This document shows, piece after piece, positions 33,184 through 42,130 of a DNA stretch of 64,000 bases. Location of the stretch: assembly GCA_022842065.1 (NCBI GenBank), contig JALHQH010000011.1:248001-312000 (forward strand), given 5' to 3'. This stretch comes from Caldilineaceae bacterium. GTDB lineage: Bacteria; Chloroflexota; Anaerolineae; Caldilineales; Caldilineaceae. Below the pieces are notes generated by a model. That model did no database searches and had not been told where the DNA came from. It saw only the letters and a program-made list of their open reading frames with translations. Numbering within the stretch: position 1 is the stretch's first letter; each line of letters begins with the position of its first letter. A program made the position numbers and the translations under genes.

Positions 33184-35124
33184 CTACTCCGGCGGCGACA
33201 AATACTCGCCGGTAATTACCTGCCGTTCCTGCCCCGGCATCTGCCAGGCGACGGTCAGATTGTCCTTCTGGTCGGCCTGTTTGTGCAGGATCTCGATGTA
33301 ATAGCGTTGACCAGCTTGCAGTTGGATCGGCTGCGATTGTTGTGAGCCATACCGATCCCACTTTTCGGCATTGGTCCATTCGGGGACGCTAGCGATGCGC
33401 TGTTTGTTGGCCCCATTCGCATCGGTGCTTAGCCAGAGTTCGCTACTGTCGTCGGCGGCGATCCAGAAGGTGTACGCACCGGTGGTAGGTGGATGCAAAT
33501 AGCCGCGGATGCGTGTGCCGTAATCACTGCCAAAGAGGCGGGGGGCATCCAGTTTCGTGATCATTTCTGTCCCCGTTGGCTTCCCCGCAAAGGCTTTGCT
33601 GCCGGTCAGATCGCCAACCGTTTTGCCCCCAATCCCGCTCCACCATTCACGCAGGATTTTGCCGGTGCCGCTACCCGCTGGGGCTGGATTGGCAGGGGCC
33701 GCATTATCACTGTTCGTTGCCGGTTGATTCTTGGGGGTTGGCATGGGGGTTGGCACATTGGCCGCACCGGCATTTGTGCTGCTACTTGGGGCAAAGGCTG
33801 CGCCGCCCGTATAGCGCACCCGATAGAGCGCCCCGTTAGCAATCGAAAGCAGGTACATCGCGCCATCAGGTCCACTGCTGATCTGAACCAGCCCTGGAAC
33901 CCCCGTCGCAAAGTCGGCATAGGTGGGCACGCCCGCCCCATTGAAGATAACGCTCTGTACCGTTCCTTTGTTGAAGTCACCATAGAAATAGGCCCCGCGA
34001 TAGTAGGCAGGGAATGCGCGCCCGGTATAGAAGTCACCGCCGATCACCGCGCCCCAGCCATCTTCATGGGGATAGATGTGAAAGCCATGGGTGACCCCCT
34101 GCGTGCCATTGAGCAGCGGCTGGCAGATGGGATCGAAGGCATTCGGATTCTTACCCTCAAAACAAGGCCAGCCCAGATTCGCCCCGGCGCGAGCGCGCGT
34201 CACCTCTTCCCACTTGAGATTGCCCACGTCGCCAATAAAGAGTTCGCCGGTTGACGGGTGTATGGCAAAGCGGTAGGGGTGCTTCATGCCATAGACATAG
34301 ACTTTCGAGCGGTTGCTCTTGGGGTTGCCATCATAAAAGGGATTGTTGGCATAGCCGTCGCCGGTTAATGGATTAATGCGCAGGATCTTGCCGGCCAGGC
34401 TGTCAATCTCCTGGGCGCGCAGGCTACCAAAGTTGTAATTCAATCCATCGCCGTTGGCAACATAGAGGGCCCCATCCCGACCAAAAACCATGTGGGCTAA
34501 GGCGTGGACGTGCCCCTCATTTGGCACACAATCCGGCACATAGCCGCCATTGCCATCTTCACAGTTGAGTGGTTTCTGTTCTGGGCGGTCGGGATCGCCA
34601 ATGTGGGCAAAGGTACTGTTGGCTCCCAGTATGATTGCGCCGCTGCCTGGTGTATGAACATTGAGATTGGCGCTGTTGGCCGAGAGGCGCAAGACTCGTG
34701 AAACACGCGCGCCGTCACTATTATGGCCTAACGCTTCCGGTGGGTCATAAACATAGGCGAGATAGACGAAGGGGGTGGCGGGAAAATTGGGATGCACCGC
34801 CACATCAAGCAAGCCGCGCTGCCCGACGTCGTTGACTTCAGCGCTCAAATCAATAAATGGTTCTGACAGCAACTGGCCATCTTGGATGACGCGGACGACG
34901 CCACTTTTTTCGGTAACTAGAATTCTGCCATTACCGGCAAAAGCAAATGAGGTAGGCAAACGCAATTTGCCGACCACGGTCTCGGCGACAAAACCACTCG
35001 GTACGTGAAATTTCACATCTTGGGCATGGCTTGGCTGGGGGGAAAAAGTGGGGGTAAGTAAGGCTAGGCTAAAGAGCAGCGTAACGGCAATGCGCCACCC
35101 TGCCTGCGGGAATTTCTGCTTCAT
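33184..35124 (-). CDS. PQQ-type sugar dehydrogenase with PA14 domain, secreted
   Basis: 646 residues from ATG 35124, with AGGAG nine bases upstream; a longer frame lacks support. Residues 1-32 are a signal peptide. Residues about 40-420 are the glucose/sorbosone dehydrogenase (PQQ-dependent, six-blade propeller) family, with HPNFPATPFVYLAY and GEIF-type motif GELFIGDVGNLKWEEV. A linker rich in Pro, Ala and Asn is followed by a PA14 sugar-binding beta-barrel (about 500-646). It probably oxidises sugars outside the cell and binds to polysaccharide. The cofactor cannot be confirmed from sequence. Confidence 0.85.
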   Translation of the reverse strand: MKQKFPQAGWRIAVTLLFSLALLTPTFSPQPSHAQDVKFHVPSGFVAETVVGKLRLPTSFAFAGNGRILVTEKSGVVRVIQDGQLLSEPFIDLSAEVNDVGQRGLLDVAVHPNFPATPFVYLAYVYDPPEALGHNSDGARVSRVLRLSANSANLNVHTPGSGAIILGANSTFAHIGDPDRPEQKPLNCEDGNGGYVPDCVPNEGHVHALAHMVFGRDGALYVANGDGLNYNFGSLRAQEIDSLAGKILRINPLTGDGYANNPFYDGNPKSNRSKVYVYGMKHPYRFAIHPSTGELFIGDVGNLKWEEVTRARAGANLGWPCFEGKNPNAFDPICQPLLNGTQGVTHGFHIYPHEDGWGAVIGGDFYTGRAFPAYYRGAYFYGDFNKGTVQSVIFNGAGVPTYADFATGVPGLVQISSGPDGAMYLLSIANGALYRVRYTGGAAFAPSSSTNAGAANVPTPMPTPKNQPATNSDNAAPANPAPAGSGTGKILREWWSGIGGKTVGDLTGSKAFAGKPTGTEMITKLDAPRLFGSDYGTRIRGYLHPPTTGAYTFWIAADDSSELWLSTDANGANKQRIASVPEWTNAEKWDRYGSQQSQPIQLQAGQRYYIEILHKQADQKDNLTVAWQMPGQERQVITGEYLSPPE

Positions 35125-35247
35125 CCAGTTTACACTCCTGAGCGAATATCCAATCAACCACATTACAGTGGCATGATAGCAGCGATAGCTGTACGGTGCA
35201 AGCTACGACTTTATGCCGTAGCCAAGCCGTAAGGCTCTTGTGCCCGT

Positions 35248-36210
35248 CTACAGCACCTGTGCCCGCAAAACCCCTGGTTGGCATTGGATGGCTACTACGC
35301 CGTGCGCTTGTATAAAGGGCTTTGCGAGCCTCTCCTTTGGCCTGTAGTCAAGGGCGCGTGTCAGGTATATCGTGCGCTCGCCGGTGACAAATTGATAAGG
35401 CTGCTGCCATTCGGCGGTGCCGCGCATAAAATTGAAGGCATGTTGGGCTGACCAGTGGGCATCCAATCTAAAATCTGCTGCGGCTGGCCAACTTTGATAG
35501 CTGCCGCCAGCCGGTTGTGGTTGACGCGGCATCGTACCACTGCGAATGGCCGTGAGCACTTCTGTAAAGAGGCTCGCTCCCAAGTCACCAATGTGTTGAT
35601 CGACTTGTGGCCCACTGCTGCCCTCTGCTAACAATAGTGGTGCCTGTGCGGCGATGGCACCTGTATCAAACGTTTCATCCATCCAGTGAATTGTCACCGC
35701 GCTCTCTTGCACCCCATCGCGCAGTTGCCAGAAGAGCGGGGCGGGACCACGATAGTGGGGTAAGCGGGCCGGATGTAGATTGAGGAAGCCAGCGGTGGGT
35801 ATCGCTAACAATCGCGCCGGAATCCGCCAGGGAAAACAGGCAACGCAGACTAGATCTGGTTGTAGACGGTGTAACCAGTCGCGCACGGCTGGGCTGTGCA
35901 GGCGTCCTAGCGCATAGACTGATAACCCCAATTGCCAAGCCAGTGCCACGGTGCTGTTATGGACAAATTGATTGACGAGCGTGAGTTCATCTGCTGCTGG
36001 TGCTGGTGGTAAAAGCGCCGCGACTGCGGGTGCGTTTGGCAACATTGCGGGTACGACCAATGCTGCAAGTGGCCACTGTGCCGCAAGTCGATTGAAGACA
36101 ACTTGGGTTAACTGACTTTCGGTGCCCCATAAAAGCAGCTTCAATGGTTGGTCCCGGCACAACGACGGGTGACCAATCGGTAAATGGGAACTGTGCTTTG
36201 CGGTTGACAT
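35248..36210 (-). CDS. Formyltransferase-family protein
   Basis: 320 residues. The core NLHPARLPHYRGPAPLFWQL near 140-160 and DETFDTGAIA near 175-184 match the formyltransferase fold of Fmt and ArnA/PurN; the HP and Asp residues are the folate-formyl transfer site. The start at 36210 overlaps a perfect plus-strand promoter and lacks a ribosome site, so the true start may lie a little downstream (for example at a TTG before KLLLWGTE). It may be a formyltransferase for a sugar or amino sugar rather than the methionyl-tRNA enzyme. Confidence 0.75.
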   Translation of the reverse strand: MSTAKHSSHLPIGHPSLCRDQPLKLLLWGTESQLTQVVFNRLAAQWPLAALVVPAMLPNAPAVAALLPPAPAADELTLVNQFVHNSTVALAWQLGLSVYALGRLHSPAVRDWLHRLQPDLVCVACFPWRIPARLLAIPTAGFLNLHPARLPHYRGPAPLFWQLRDGVQESAVTIHWMDETFDTGAIAAQAPLLLAEGSSGPQVDQHIGDLGASLFTEVLTAIRSGTMPRQPQPAGGSYQSWPAAADFRLDAHWSAQHAFNFMRGTAEWQQPYQFVTGERTIYLTRALDYRPKERLAKPFIQAHGVVAIQCQPGVLRAQVL

Positions 36211-36232
36211 GTGTTAGACTCAGTCCTATAAT
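36204..36232 (+). promoter_or_regulatory. Perfect consensus promoter, TTGACA-17-TATAAT
   Basis: -35 TTGACA at 36204-36209, -10 TATAAT at 36227-36232 with a 17-bp spacer. It should transcribe yggX from about 36239 with a leader of about 160 nt. Confidence 0.85.
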
Positions 36233-36401
36233 GTGCAAAGATTATCTGTACGACACGGCAAGTGTGCTTGCACGAAACATATTATATCATTTGGATTTCT
36301 GTGATCGCTAGCATAAAATGGGGCGCAGCGGCGGGGTGTTGGCAGGCCAGCGATCTCAGCGCTTTGTGTAAACCCTGACTCGATAGAAAAGGTGGTGAAT
36401 T

Positions 36402-36698
36402 GTGGCGCGTATGGTCCATTGTGTTAAATTAGGCCGTGAATTACCGGGGTTAGAGCGGCCACCTTATCCTGGCGAATTGGGCCAGCGGCTTTTGGATAAT
36501 GTTTCGCAGGAAGCCTGGGCGATGTGGAAACAACATGCGGTGATCCTGATCAACCATTACGGGCTCAGTTTAATGGATCCCCAGGCGCAGACATTTTTGC
36601 GCGAGCAACTCGAAGAATTTTTCTTTGGGGCGGAGGCCGCCATGCCCGAAGGCTGGTCACCAAATGCGCAACCAACCAAAGGCGCACCGCGTAAGTAA
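36402..36698 (+). CDS. yggX: Fe(II)-trafficking protein YggX
   Basis: 98 residues. GTG 36402, after GGTGGTGAATT, gives MARMVHCVKLG, matching the family start. The signature HCVKLGRELPGL, PPYPGELGQRLLDNVSQEAW and REQLEEFFFG is diagnostic of YggX, a small protein linked to protection of Fe-S clusters against oxidative damage. Cys7 is the conserved cysteine. YggX is best known from Proteobacteria, so its presence in this lineage is notable. It has its own strong promoter. Confidence 0.88.
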   Translation: MARMVHCVKLGRELPGLERPPYPGELGQRLLDNVSQEAWAMWKQHAVILINHYGLSLMDPQAQTFLREQLEEFFFGAEAAMPEGWSPNAQPTKGAPRK

Positions 36699-36995
36699 TG
36701 TGGAGTTCTACGGCAGCTGTTTACTATACAAGTTGACACTGATCTAACGCTGATTTAGCTTTAGTCGTTGTCAACTTGTGCCGTTGTTTGCACTCTAGCC
36801 ACCCCACGCCCTATGTTGATCGGGCATGTAAACTAGCGTACTTCCTTGGAATACCCCTGCTCTGACCCCATTCGTCAATTATTCTGCGCCTTCTGCCCAT
36901 CTCCTCTGTTCTACTGCCCTTTTCCTGCGCCTGATTGACCACGTAGAAATTGTGATATTTGTCACAAATAGTTGTAGATAATTTTTGTAAATCAT
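36699..36995. other. Intergenic region before the cold-shock promoter
   Basis: About 300 bases between yggX and the csp promoter. No gene, hairpin or array stands out. Confidence 0.4.
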
Positions 36996-37024
36996 TTGAC
37001 TTTGTTTTTGTTCGGATGTATATT
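36996..37024 (+). promoter_or_regulatory. csp promoter, TTGACT-17-TATATT
   Basis: -35 TTGACT at 36996-37001 and -10 TATATT at 37019-37024, 17-bp spacer. The predicted leader is about 195 nt, as in cold-shock mRNAs where the 5' UTR folds in a temperature-dependent way. Confidence 0.75.
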
Positions 37025-37225
37025 GATGATCGACACCCGTTAGTTGAATTTGCAGCAGCTTCATTGGTCTGAGCAACCGAATCTCCCCAACGGCCAAGTA
37101 GTAAGGTGCTTGGCGACTAATCCCTGGCTTGGCTGCTGTCCGCGCCTGCTGCTGATTCTGCTCAGCGCGGTGTAGTTCTAGCATGGCATGGCGTAACAGG
37201 AGAAGTCCAAGGAGGGGATTTTACG

Positions 37226-37441
37226 ATGAGCGAACGACAAACAGGTACAGTCAAGTGGTTTAACGATCAAAAAGGCTATGGCTTTATTGCACGCGATGAG
37301 GGGGGCGGTGATATTTTTGTGCATCACAGCGCCATTCAAATGCAAGGCTATCGCAGTCTGATTGAAGGCCAACGCGTGGAATTTACCATGGAAGAAGGTC
37401 CCAAAGGGTTTGCGGCAGCCAATGTAACACAGGTTCAATAA
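37226..37441 (+). CDS. Cold-shock protein (CspA family)
   Basis: 71 residues; ATG 37226 follows AAGGAGGGGAT. The RNP1 motif KGYGFIA and RNP2 motif DIFVHH define the cold-shock domain, an OB-fold that binds single-stranded RNA and DNA and melts secondary structure. Length and pattern are standard. A long leader precedes it and a terminator follows. Confidence 0.95.
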   Translation: MSERQTGTVKWFNDQKGYGFIARDEGGGDIFVHHSAIQMQGYRSLIEGQRVEFTMEEGPKGFAAANVTQVQ

Positions 37442-37486
37442 CCAGCGTCTGCATTTTTCGCGCTACAAGTCGATACCCATAAAAAC

Positions 37487-37520
37487 AAAGGCGGATGTGT
37501 CTAACACATCCGCCTTTTGT
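37487..37520 (+). terminator. Rho-independent terminator
   Basis: 13-bp stem AAAGGCGGATGTG with CACATCCGCCTTT, 5-base loop and a T run. It ends the csp transcript. Confidence 0.9.
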
Positions 37521-37632
37521 TGTGTTCATTCGGTAAAAGTGTTAAGCAAGCACTTTTGATCTGAGGAGCATTACTACCAGCGGGCTACTTTACCGAATGA
37601 GTGTGGTGCAAGCACTAACCAGTGCCTGCGGT

Positions 37633-37911
37633 TTATTTCTTCGCGGCGGCTTTCCGCTTGGCTGGTGCCTTTTTGGGTTCGGCTTCAACCACTGGGGCCG
37701 GGGCCGGGGCAGGGGCCGTCCCACGCTTGAGCACGGGCAGTCCGTTCTTGCTCTCCGACACTTCATATCCCTTCGGCACTGAATCCAATGCGCCCTCTTT
37801 CTCATCAGAGGCGAAGAAATAGATGGTCTGCTTGGTCCCGTTCTTTAGAGTCGTATCGCGTGAATGCAGAATGTACGTGCGACCCTTGGAATTGGTGTAA
37901 CTGTACGCCAT
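37633..37911 (-). CDS. Small protein with basic, Pro/Ala-rich tail
   Basis: 92 residues; ATG 37911 follows GGAGAAG. The N-terminal half (YSYTNSKGRTYILHSRD, YFFASDEKEGALDSVPKGYEV) is a small beta-type domain seen in many conserved hypothetical proteins. The tail TAPAPAPAPVVEAEPKKAPAKRKAAAKK is basic and resembles nucleic-acid-binding extensions. The function is unknown. Confidence 0.7.
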   Translation of the reverse strand: MAYSYTNSKGRTYILHSRDTTLKNGTKQTIYFFASDEKEGALDSVPKGYEVSESKNGLPVLKRGTAPAPAPAPVVEAEPKKAPAKRKAAAKK

Positions 37912-38231
37912 GACACTTCTCCTTTGTCAGAACATACGACGGTCAAATTTACCAGTAATTCATTTAGCTGGTATCAGCTTTGACGGTCAAAACAAAATGT
38001 TGCCGTAACAAACAAAACCCAGGAAAAGAATATTTCCTCCATCCCCAGCGCAACGCAAGCATCGCCGTAGCAAACTGACTCACTCGTGTAACGTCCTAGG
38101 GTGCTGGGCAAGCATTCTAACCCTAAGCATGAAAATATGCAAAATCACAATTCTCTCTGGAGACATTTTTGCTACCACTGAGGAAATAGTGACAGCCTCG
38201 ATGCTAGAAATTAAGTAGTTTCCAGTGTATA
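37912..38231. other. Intergenic region with a direct repeat
   Basis: 320 bases. The word GACGGTCAAA occurs at 37938 and 37982, in line with each other, upstream of the small basic protein on its promoter side. No other gene or hairpin was seen. Confidence 0.4.
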
Positions 38232-39275
38232 TTATTCGTATAGTGGCAGACCGACTAAACTCTGTTTAGAAGCTGCAAGATAAATTGCACGAATGATTTC
38301 AACCGAGCGGCGTGCCTCACTGCCTTGGATTGCTGGCGGCCGTTGCGTGCGAATTGCTTCGATTAAATCAACGATCTGGCGACGGTGCATTTCATAGCCA
38401 ATTGCGGTTGGATCGGCGGCACCACTGCCCTGCTGCTGCTCTAAATTGAGCATCGCGTCCTCTTCGCCGGGCAGGGCATCGGCCAGCTTCCAGACCACGA
38501 TCCGGCCCTCTTCCAGGACAATTGTACCCCGGTCACCATGTAGTTCTACCCGTGCGCGATCGCCGGGCCAGGCACTGGTGGCACCCTGAATGACGCCTAA
38601 GGCACCGCTCTGAAAGGTGAGCAGGGCGGCGGCAGTATCTTCGGTCTGCATGGTATGGGCGAGAGTCGCGGTGTGGGCCATGACACTGGTGACGGGGCCG
38701 GCTAGCCACTGCACTAGATCGATGTTGTGGATCGATTGATTCATCAGCGCACCGCCCCCGTCGATTGCCCAGGTGCCACGCCAACTGCCGTCGTAGTAAC
38801 TTTGGGGGCGGTACCATTTGACGAAGACATCGGCCAGGGTCAATCTACCAAGGCGGCCTGCTTCTAGCGCCGCCTTGGCTTTGTGGACGCCTTGGGCAAA
38901 ACGGAGGGGAAAGACGCAGGCCATCACCACGCCTGCCTGCGCCACGGCCTCCAAAATGGCATCAACCCGTGCTAATGTAATCTCAATCGGCTTTTCCACC
39001 AGCAGATGTTTGCCGGCCTGCGCGGCGGCCACGGCAATTTCCATGTGCGTACCGCTAGGGGTACAGATGGTCACAATATCGACATCCGGCCGCGTGACGG
39101 CGTCCGCAAAGTCGGCGACCCAGGTGGCACCTGTTTGTTCTGCCAGCGCCCGCCCCGCGGCTTCGCCCCGGTTACAGATGACAGTGATGCGGGCGTCTGG
39201 AATCTGTTGTAGGGCGGCTGCTTGGATTTTCCCAATGTTGCCCGCGCCGATGACGGCAAAATTTAACGGTTGCAC
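38232..39275 (-). CDS. Gfo/Idh/MocA family oxidoreductase
   Basis: 347 residues from a GTG at 39275, which follows AAGGAGCAAACG. Rossmann N-terminus VIGAGNIGKIQAAAL and the family EKPIEIT motif near 95, followed by the dimer-forming C-terminal domain. The family uses NAD(P) to oxidise or reduce sugars and inositols. Substrate unknown. Its neighbours are an EamA transporter and amino-sugar genes. Confidence 0.88.
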   Translation of the reverse strand: MQPLNFAVIGAGNIGKIQAAALQQIPDARITVICNRGEAAGRALAEQTGATWVADFADAVTRPDVDIVTICTPSGTHMEIAVAAAQAGKHLLVEKPIEITLARVDAILEAVAQAGVVMACVFPLRFAQGVHKAKAALEAGRLGRLTLADVFVKWYRPQSYYDGSWRGTWAIDGGGALMNQSIHNIDLVQWLAGPVTSVMAHTATLAHTMQTEDTAAALLTFQSGALGVIQGATSAWPGDRARVELHGDRGTIVLEEGRIVVWKLADALPGEEDAMLNLEQQQGSGAADPTAIGYEMHRRQIVDLIEAIRTQRPPAIQGSEARRSVEIIRAIYLAASKQSLVGLPLYE

Positions 39276-39315
39276 CGTTTGCTCCTTCTCACTTGGGCAT
39301 TTTCTAAAAATAATG

Positions 39316-39400
39316 AGGCAAGACTACAACAGATTCAGAATGCAACAGATGCGGCCCAACGTTTCATCTGTTGTTTTCCAAATCTGCTGTAGTCTTGCCT
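39316..39400. repeat. Inverted repeat, 20-bp arms
   Basis: Arms 39316-39335 and 39381-39400 with one mismatch (ACTACAACAGATT / AATCTGCTGTAGT). Between the EamA gene and the Gfo/Idh/MocA gene. Confidence 0.8.
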
Positions 39401-39429
39401 GAATCGCGATTTCTGCAATGGCCTTGATC

Positions 39430-40299
39430 CTAGCCTAGCGCCAGTGCTACAACCCCCAGCGTCATAATCCCCGCGCCGGCCAGTCGCCGGCCGAACTCGC
39501 CTTCAGCGAGCAGCCGGGAGCCCATTAAAACGCCCACAAGGATGCTAATCTCGCGGGCGGGGGCAACATAACTGACCGGTGTAAAGCTCATCGCAATCAG
39601 AATCAACAAGTAGGCAAAGGGATTGAGGATGCCTACGATCAGTGCTTCCCGGCGGTAGCGCTGCCAGATCTCGTGTACGGCTGGTCGGTTGCGCCACGCA
39701 TACGGCAATAAGACGACCAACAGCCCAACATTGACACTCCAGTTGATCAACAGCGGCGAAATTTCGCGGCGGCTGACGGCGACCTTGTCCCAGACCGTAT
39801 AACTGGCAATCGTTAGCCCCAGCAAGAGCGCGTAGAGTACCGCTTGCCGTTGCCCCTGGCCACCCTCATTGCGCAACAAGCGCAGCCCACCCATTAAAAC
39901 GAGTACCCCAACTGCAATTAAGCCAACGCCGAAGAGCGCCACCCCACTGGGGCGTTCCCCCAAGAGCAGGATCGACGCGGTCACGGCAAAGAGAGGCCCA
40001 CTTCCTCGCGCCAGCGGATAGACCAGGGAGAGGTCACCGACATGGTAACCACGGTTGAGCAAAAAGAAATAAAGCAACTGCAACAGCGTGCTCACCCCGA
40101 GGAAGACCAGGTCGAGCGGCTGGATTGTTGCCTGTTGCCAGATCAATACGCCGAGCGTCAACGGTGCATAAAAGATCGCCGCGACCACCGCAATCAAAAA
40201 GGTAAAGAGCAATCCCGTCGCTGCCCGTTTGGCAAAGAGATTCCAGGTCGCATGAATGAGGGCCGAAACGAGGACTAAGCCTAATGCCAATGTGCTCAT
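39430..40299 (-). CDS. EamA/DMT family transporter
   Basis: 289 residues from ATG 40299, which has AGG about eight bases upstream; a longer frame is unlikely. Ten hydrophobic helices in two similar halves are the pattern of EamA drug/metabolite transporters. Small-molecule export or import is the family role. It lies between the isochorismatase-like and the Gfo/Idh/MocA genes on the same strand. Confidence 0.85.
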   Translation of the reverse strand: MSTLALGLVLVSALIHATWNLFAKRAATGLLFTFLIAVVAAIFYAPLTLGVLIWQQATIQPLDLVFLGVSTLLQLLYFFLLNRGYHVGDLSLVYPLARGSGPLFAVTASILLLGERPSGVALFGVGLIAVGVLVLMGGLRLLRNEGGQGQRQAVLYALLLGLTIASYTVWDKVAVSRREISPLLINWSVNVGLLVVLLPYAWRNRPAVHEIWQRYRREALIVGILNPFAYLLILIAMSFTPVSYVAPAREISILVGVLMGSRLLAEGEFGRRLAGAGIMTLGVVALALG

Positions 40300-40354
40300 A
40301 CCGCGACCTGCGCGACTAGATCCGCAATTAACAATTCTTGTTTCCATTACTATC

Positions 40355-40425
40355 GGACTTACGCCGCGCTCGGCGGCTGAGCGGGTGCCCTATGGGCGAG
40401 AAGCCAGTGCGCGCGGCGTAAGCCC
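40355..40425. repeat. Inverted repeat, ACGCCGCGC type
   Basis: Arms GGACTTACGCCGCGC (40355-40369) and GCGCGGCGTAAGCCC (40411-40425) with one mismatch. It abuts the stop codon of the isochorismatase-like gene. Confidence 0.75.
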
Positions 40426-41174
40426 TATTTGGTTAAATCTTGACTGTGCAGGGAGGGACACCAGAATTTTTCAATATAGCCAATCACCAACTGCGTCCCT
40501 TCGTCATGGCTGACATAAGGGGGCATGGCCGGGTTGTACATCGTGTCAGTCAGGTCGCGGACCAGGGCGATGTTAACGTCCCAGCGCACCATCTGTTTGA
40601 TCGCAAAGGAACGATTGAGCACACACATGTTGGTATGTACCCCCATGATCAGTACCTGTTCGATCTGCTGTTGGACGAGATAGCTGTAGATCTCCCGCCC
40701 ATTGTCCGAGATCAAATCGCGTGCGTCATCGATGATCACATCTGGATGTTGCCGACTCCACGCTTTATAGGTCGTCGTTTCACCGGTATCGGAGCCTTGA
40801 TCCGAAGCATCCACCGGCAATGGTGGATTGTCATGTGGCTGATCGGCGGGCGGCTCCACCAGGGGGATGGCCAGCATGCGCTGGCGGGCCGGATGGTCAT
40901 GGTAGAACGCCATCGTCTCGGACGGGGCGTGGATGATCTGCGCGCCCCGGCTGCGCGCCCCGGCCAGCACCTGGTTCATCGGTGGAATCAGCGCTGCTTC
41001 GCGAACAACGGCCCCGCGACTCCAGTGGTTATCCCACATGTCACAGATGATGATGGCGAGTTTGTGGGCCGGCACTTGTTGTTGGGTTACCTGTTCAACC
41101 CAGTGGTTATGGCCGCGTTCATCCTGGCCGAACTGGCAACGGCGCAGATTTAATGTAAAGTAAGTTGTATTCAT
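40425..41174 (-). CDS. Isochorismatase-like cysteine hydrolase
   Basis: 249 residues; ATG 41174. The motifs CDMWDNHW near 47 (catalytic Asp), and NMCVLNRSF near 190 (catalytic Cys) fit the isochorismatase/nicotinamidase superfamily, which cleaves amide or vinyl-ether bonds. Length is longer than typical nicotinamidases. It starts 3 bp after nagB, so coupling to the amino-sugar genes is likely, though the substrate is unknown. Confidence 0.82.
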   Translation of the reverse strand: MNTTYFTLNLRRCQFGQDERGHNHWVEQVTQQQVPAHKLAIIICDMWDNHWSRGAVVREAALIPPMNQVLAGARSRGAQIIHAPSETMAFYHDHPARQRMLAIPLVEPPADQPHDNPPLPVDASDQGSDTGETTTYKAWSRQHPDVIIDDARDLISDNGREIYSYLVQQQIEQVLIMGVHTNMCVLNRSFAIKQMVRWDVNIALVRDLTDTMYNPAMPPYVSHDEGTQLVIGYIEKFWCPSLHSQDLTK

Positions 41175-41177
41175 GGC

Positions 41178-41957
41178 TTAGGGTAAGAGGGCGGCTGAGT
41201 CTTGGTCGAGATAGAGTTGCGCATGCGTCACCGTACGCAAAATCGAGCCAGGGCGATCCTCGCTGATCGGCTCGGTGAGACAGGCGCGCACGGCCTCGGC
41301 TTTGCGCGCTTCGGGTACGATGCAAAGAATATGTTTGGGGGCCAACAATGCGGGTACCGTTAGCGTAATCGCATGGGTCGGCACGTCATCTAGGGTTGCA
41401 AAGTGCCCTTCGCCCACCTGTTGCCGGCGGCTCGCATCGGCCAATGCCACTACCTTCACCCAGCGCACATCATCGAATTTGGCATAAGGCGGGTCATTGA
41501 ATGCGATGTGCCCATTTTCCCCCCAGCCCATTGCGACTAAATCTGCCGGGTACTCGCGCAGCAGCACTTCATAGGTGCGACAGGCATCATTGACATCCAG
41601 GGGTTGGCTGGGCACCGGGCAGAACTGTCCTGGCTTGACTTGGTCAATAATATGTTGCCGTAAGAAGAGGGGAAAGCTGGCCGGGTGATTCGGATCAATG
41701 CCCACATATTCATCCATATGAAAGACGGTGATCTTTGACCAGTCGATGCCGTCGAGCGTCCGTAGGGCCTGGAGAAAGCTCAGTTGCGAATTGCCCGTGG
41801 CGAGAATAATGTTGGCATGGCCGCGCGCCGCAAGGGCCGCCTGGATAATGCGGCGGGCAGCCAAGGCGGCGGCTTGACCTAGCTCGGCATTGGTGGCGTA
41901 GACGGCGACGGGGAGGGATTCCACCTGACGGGTGGCAATGGGTTGTGGCTCGTGCAT
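41178..41957 (-). CDS. nagB: Glucosamine-6-phosphate deaminase-like
   Basis: 259 residues; ATG 41957 follows AGGAT. The motifs LATGNSQLSFLQAL near 52-65, MDEYVGI near 80 and GENGHIAFNDP near 143-153 match NagB (glucosamine-6-phosphate isomerase/deaminase). It yields fructose-6-phosphate and ammonia from glucosamine-6-phosphate. Upstream nagA supplies the substrate. The hexosamine family has relatives, but context supports nagB. Confidence 0.85.
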   Translation of the reverse strand: MHEPQPIATRQVESLPVAVYATNAELGQAAALAARRIIQAALAARGHANIILATGNSQLSFLQALRTLDGIDWSKITVFHMDEYVGIDPNHPASFPLFLRQHIIDQVKPGQFCPVPSQPLDVNDACRTYEVLLREYPADLVAMGWGENGHIAFNDPPYAKFDDVRWVKVVALADASRRQQVGEGHFATLDDVPTHAITLTVPALLAPKHILCIVPEARKAEAVRACLTEPISEDRPGSILRTVTHAQLYLDQDSAALLP

Positions 41958-42050
41958 CGGTTGATCCTCTGGCTGCTGGGTAGCGGAAAGGTATTTCCTA
42001 TGTTTTACACCAGTTCACGCTAATCGGCAAATGCAGTAAAACTAGATGGG

Positions 42051-42130
42051 GCGGGGTATAGACGCGGATATGGGCTGCGCGGCACGAGTATCTGAAATCC
42101 GCACACCCTAAATCCGCGTCTATACCCCGC
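42051..42130. repeat. Hairpin covering the nagA stop
   Basis: Arms GCGGGGTATAGACGCGGAT (42051-42069) and ATCCGCGTCTATACCCCGC (42112-42130). The right arm includes the last codons and stop of nagA. It would hinder continued transcription from nagA to nagB or stabilise the mRNA end. Confidence 0.8.

Noticed and set aside
37597..37822. Plus-strand frames opposite the small basic protein
   Set aside because: Shadow frames of the Pro/Ala/Lys-rich tail.
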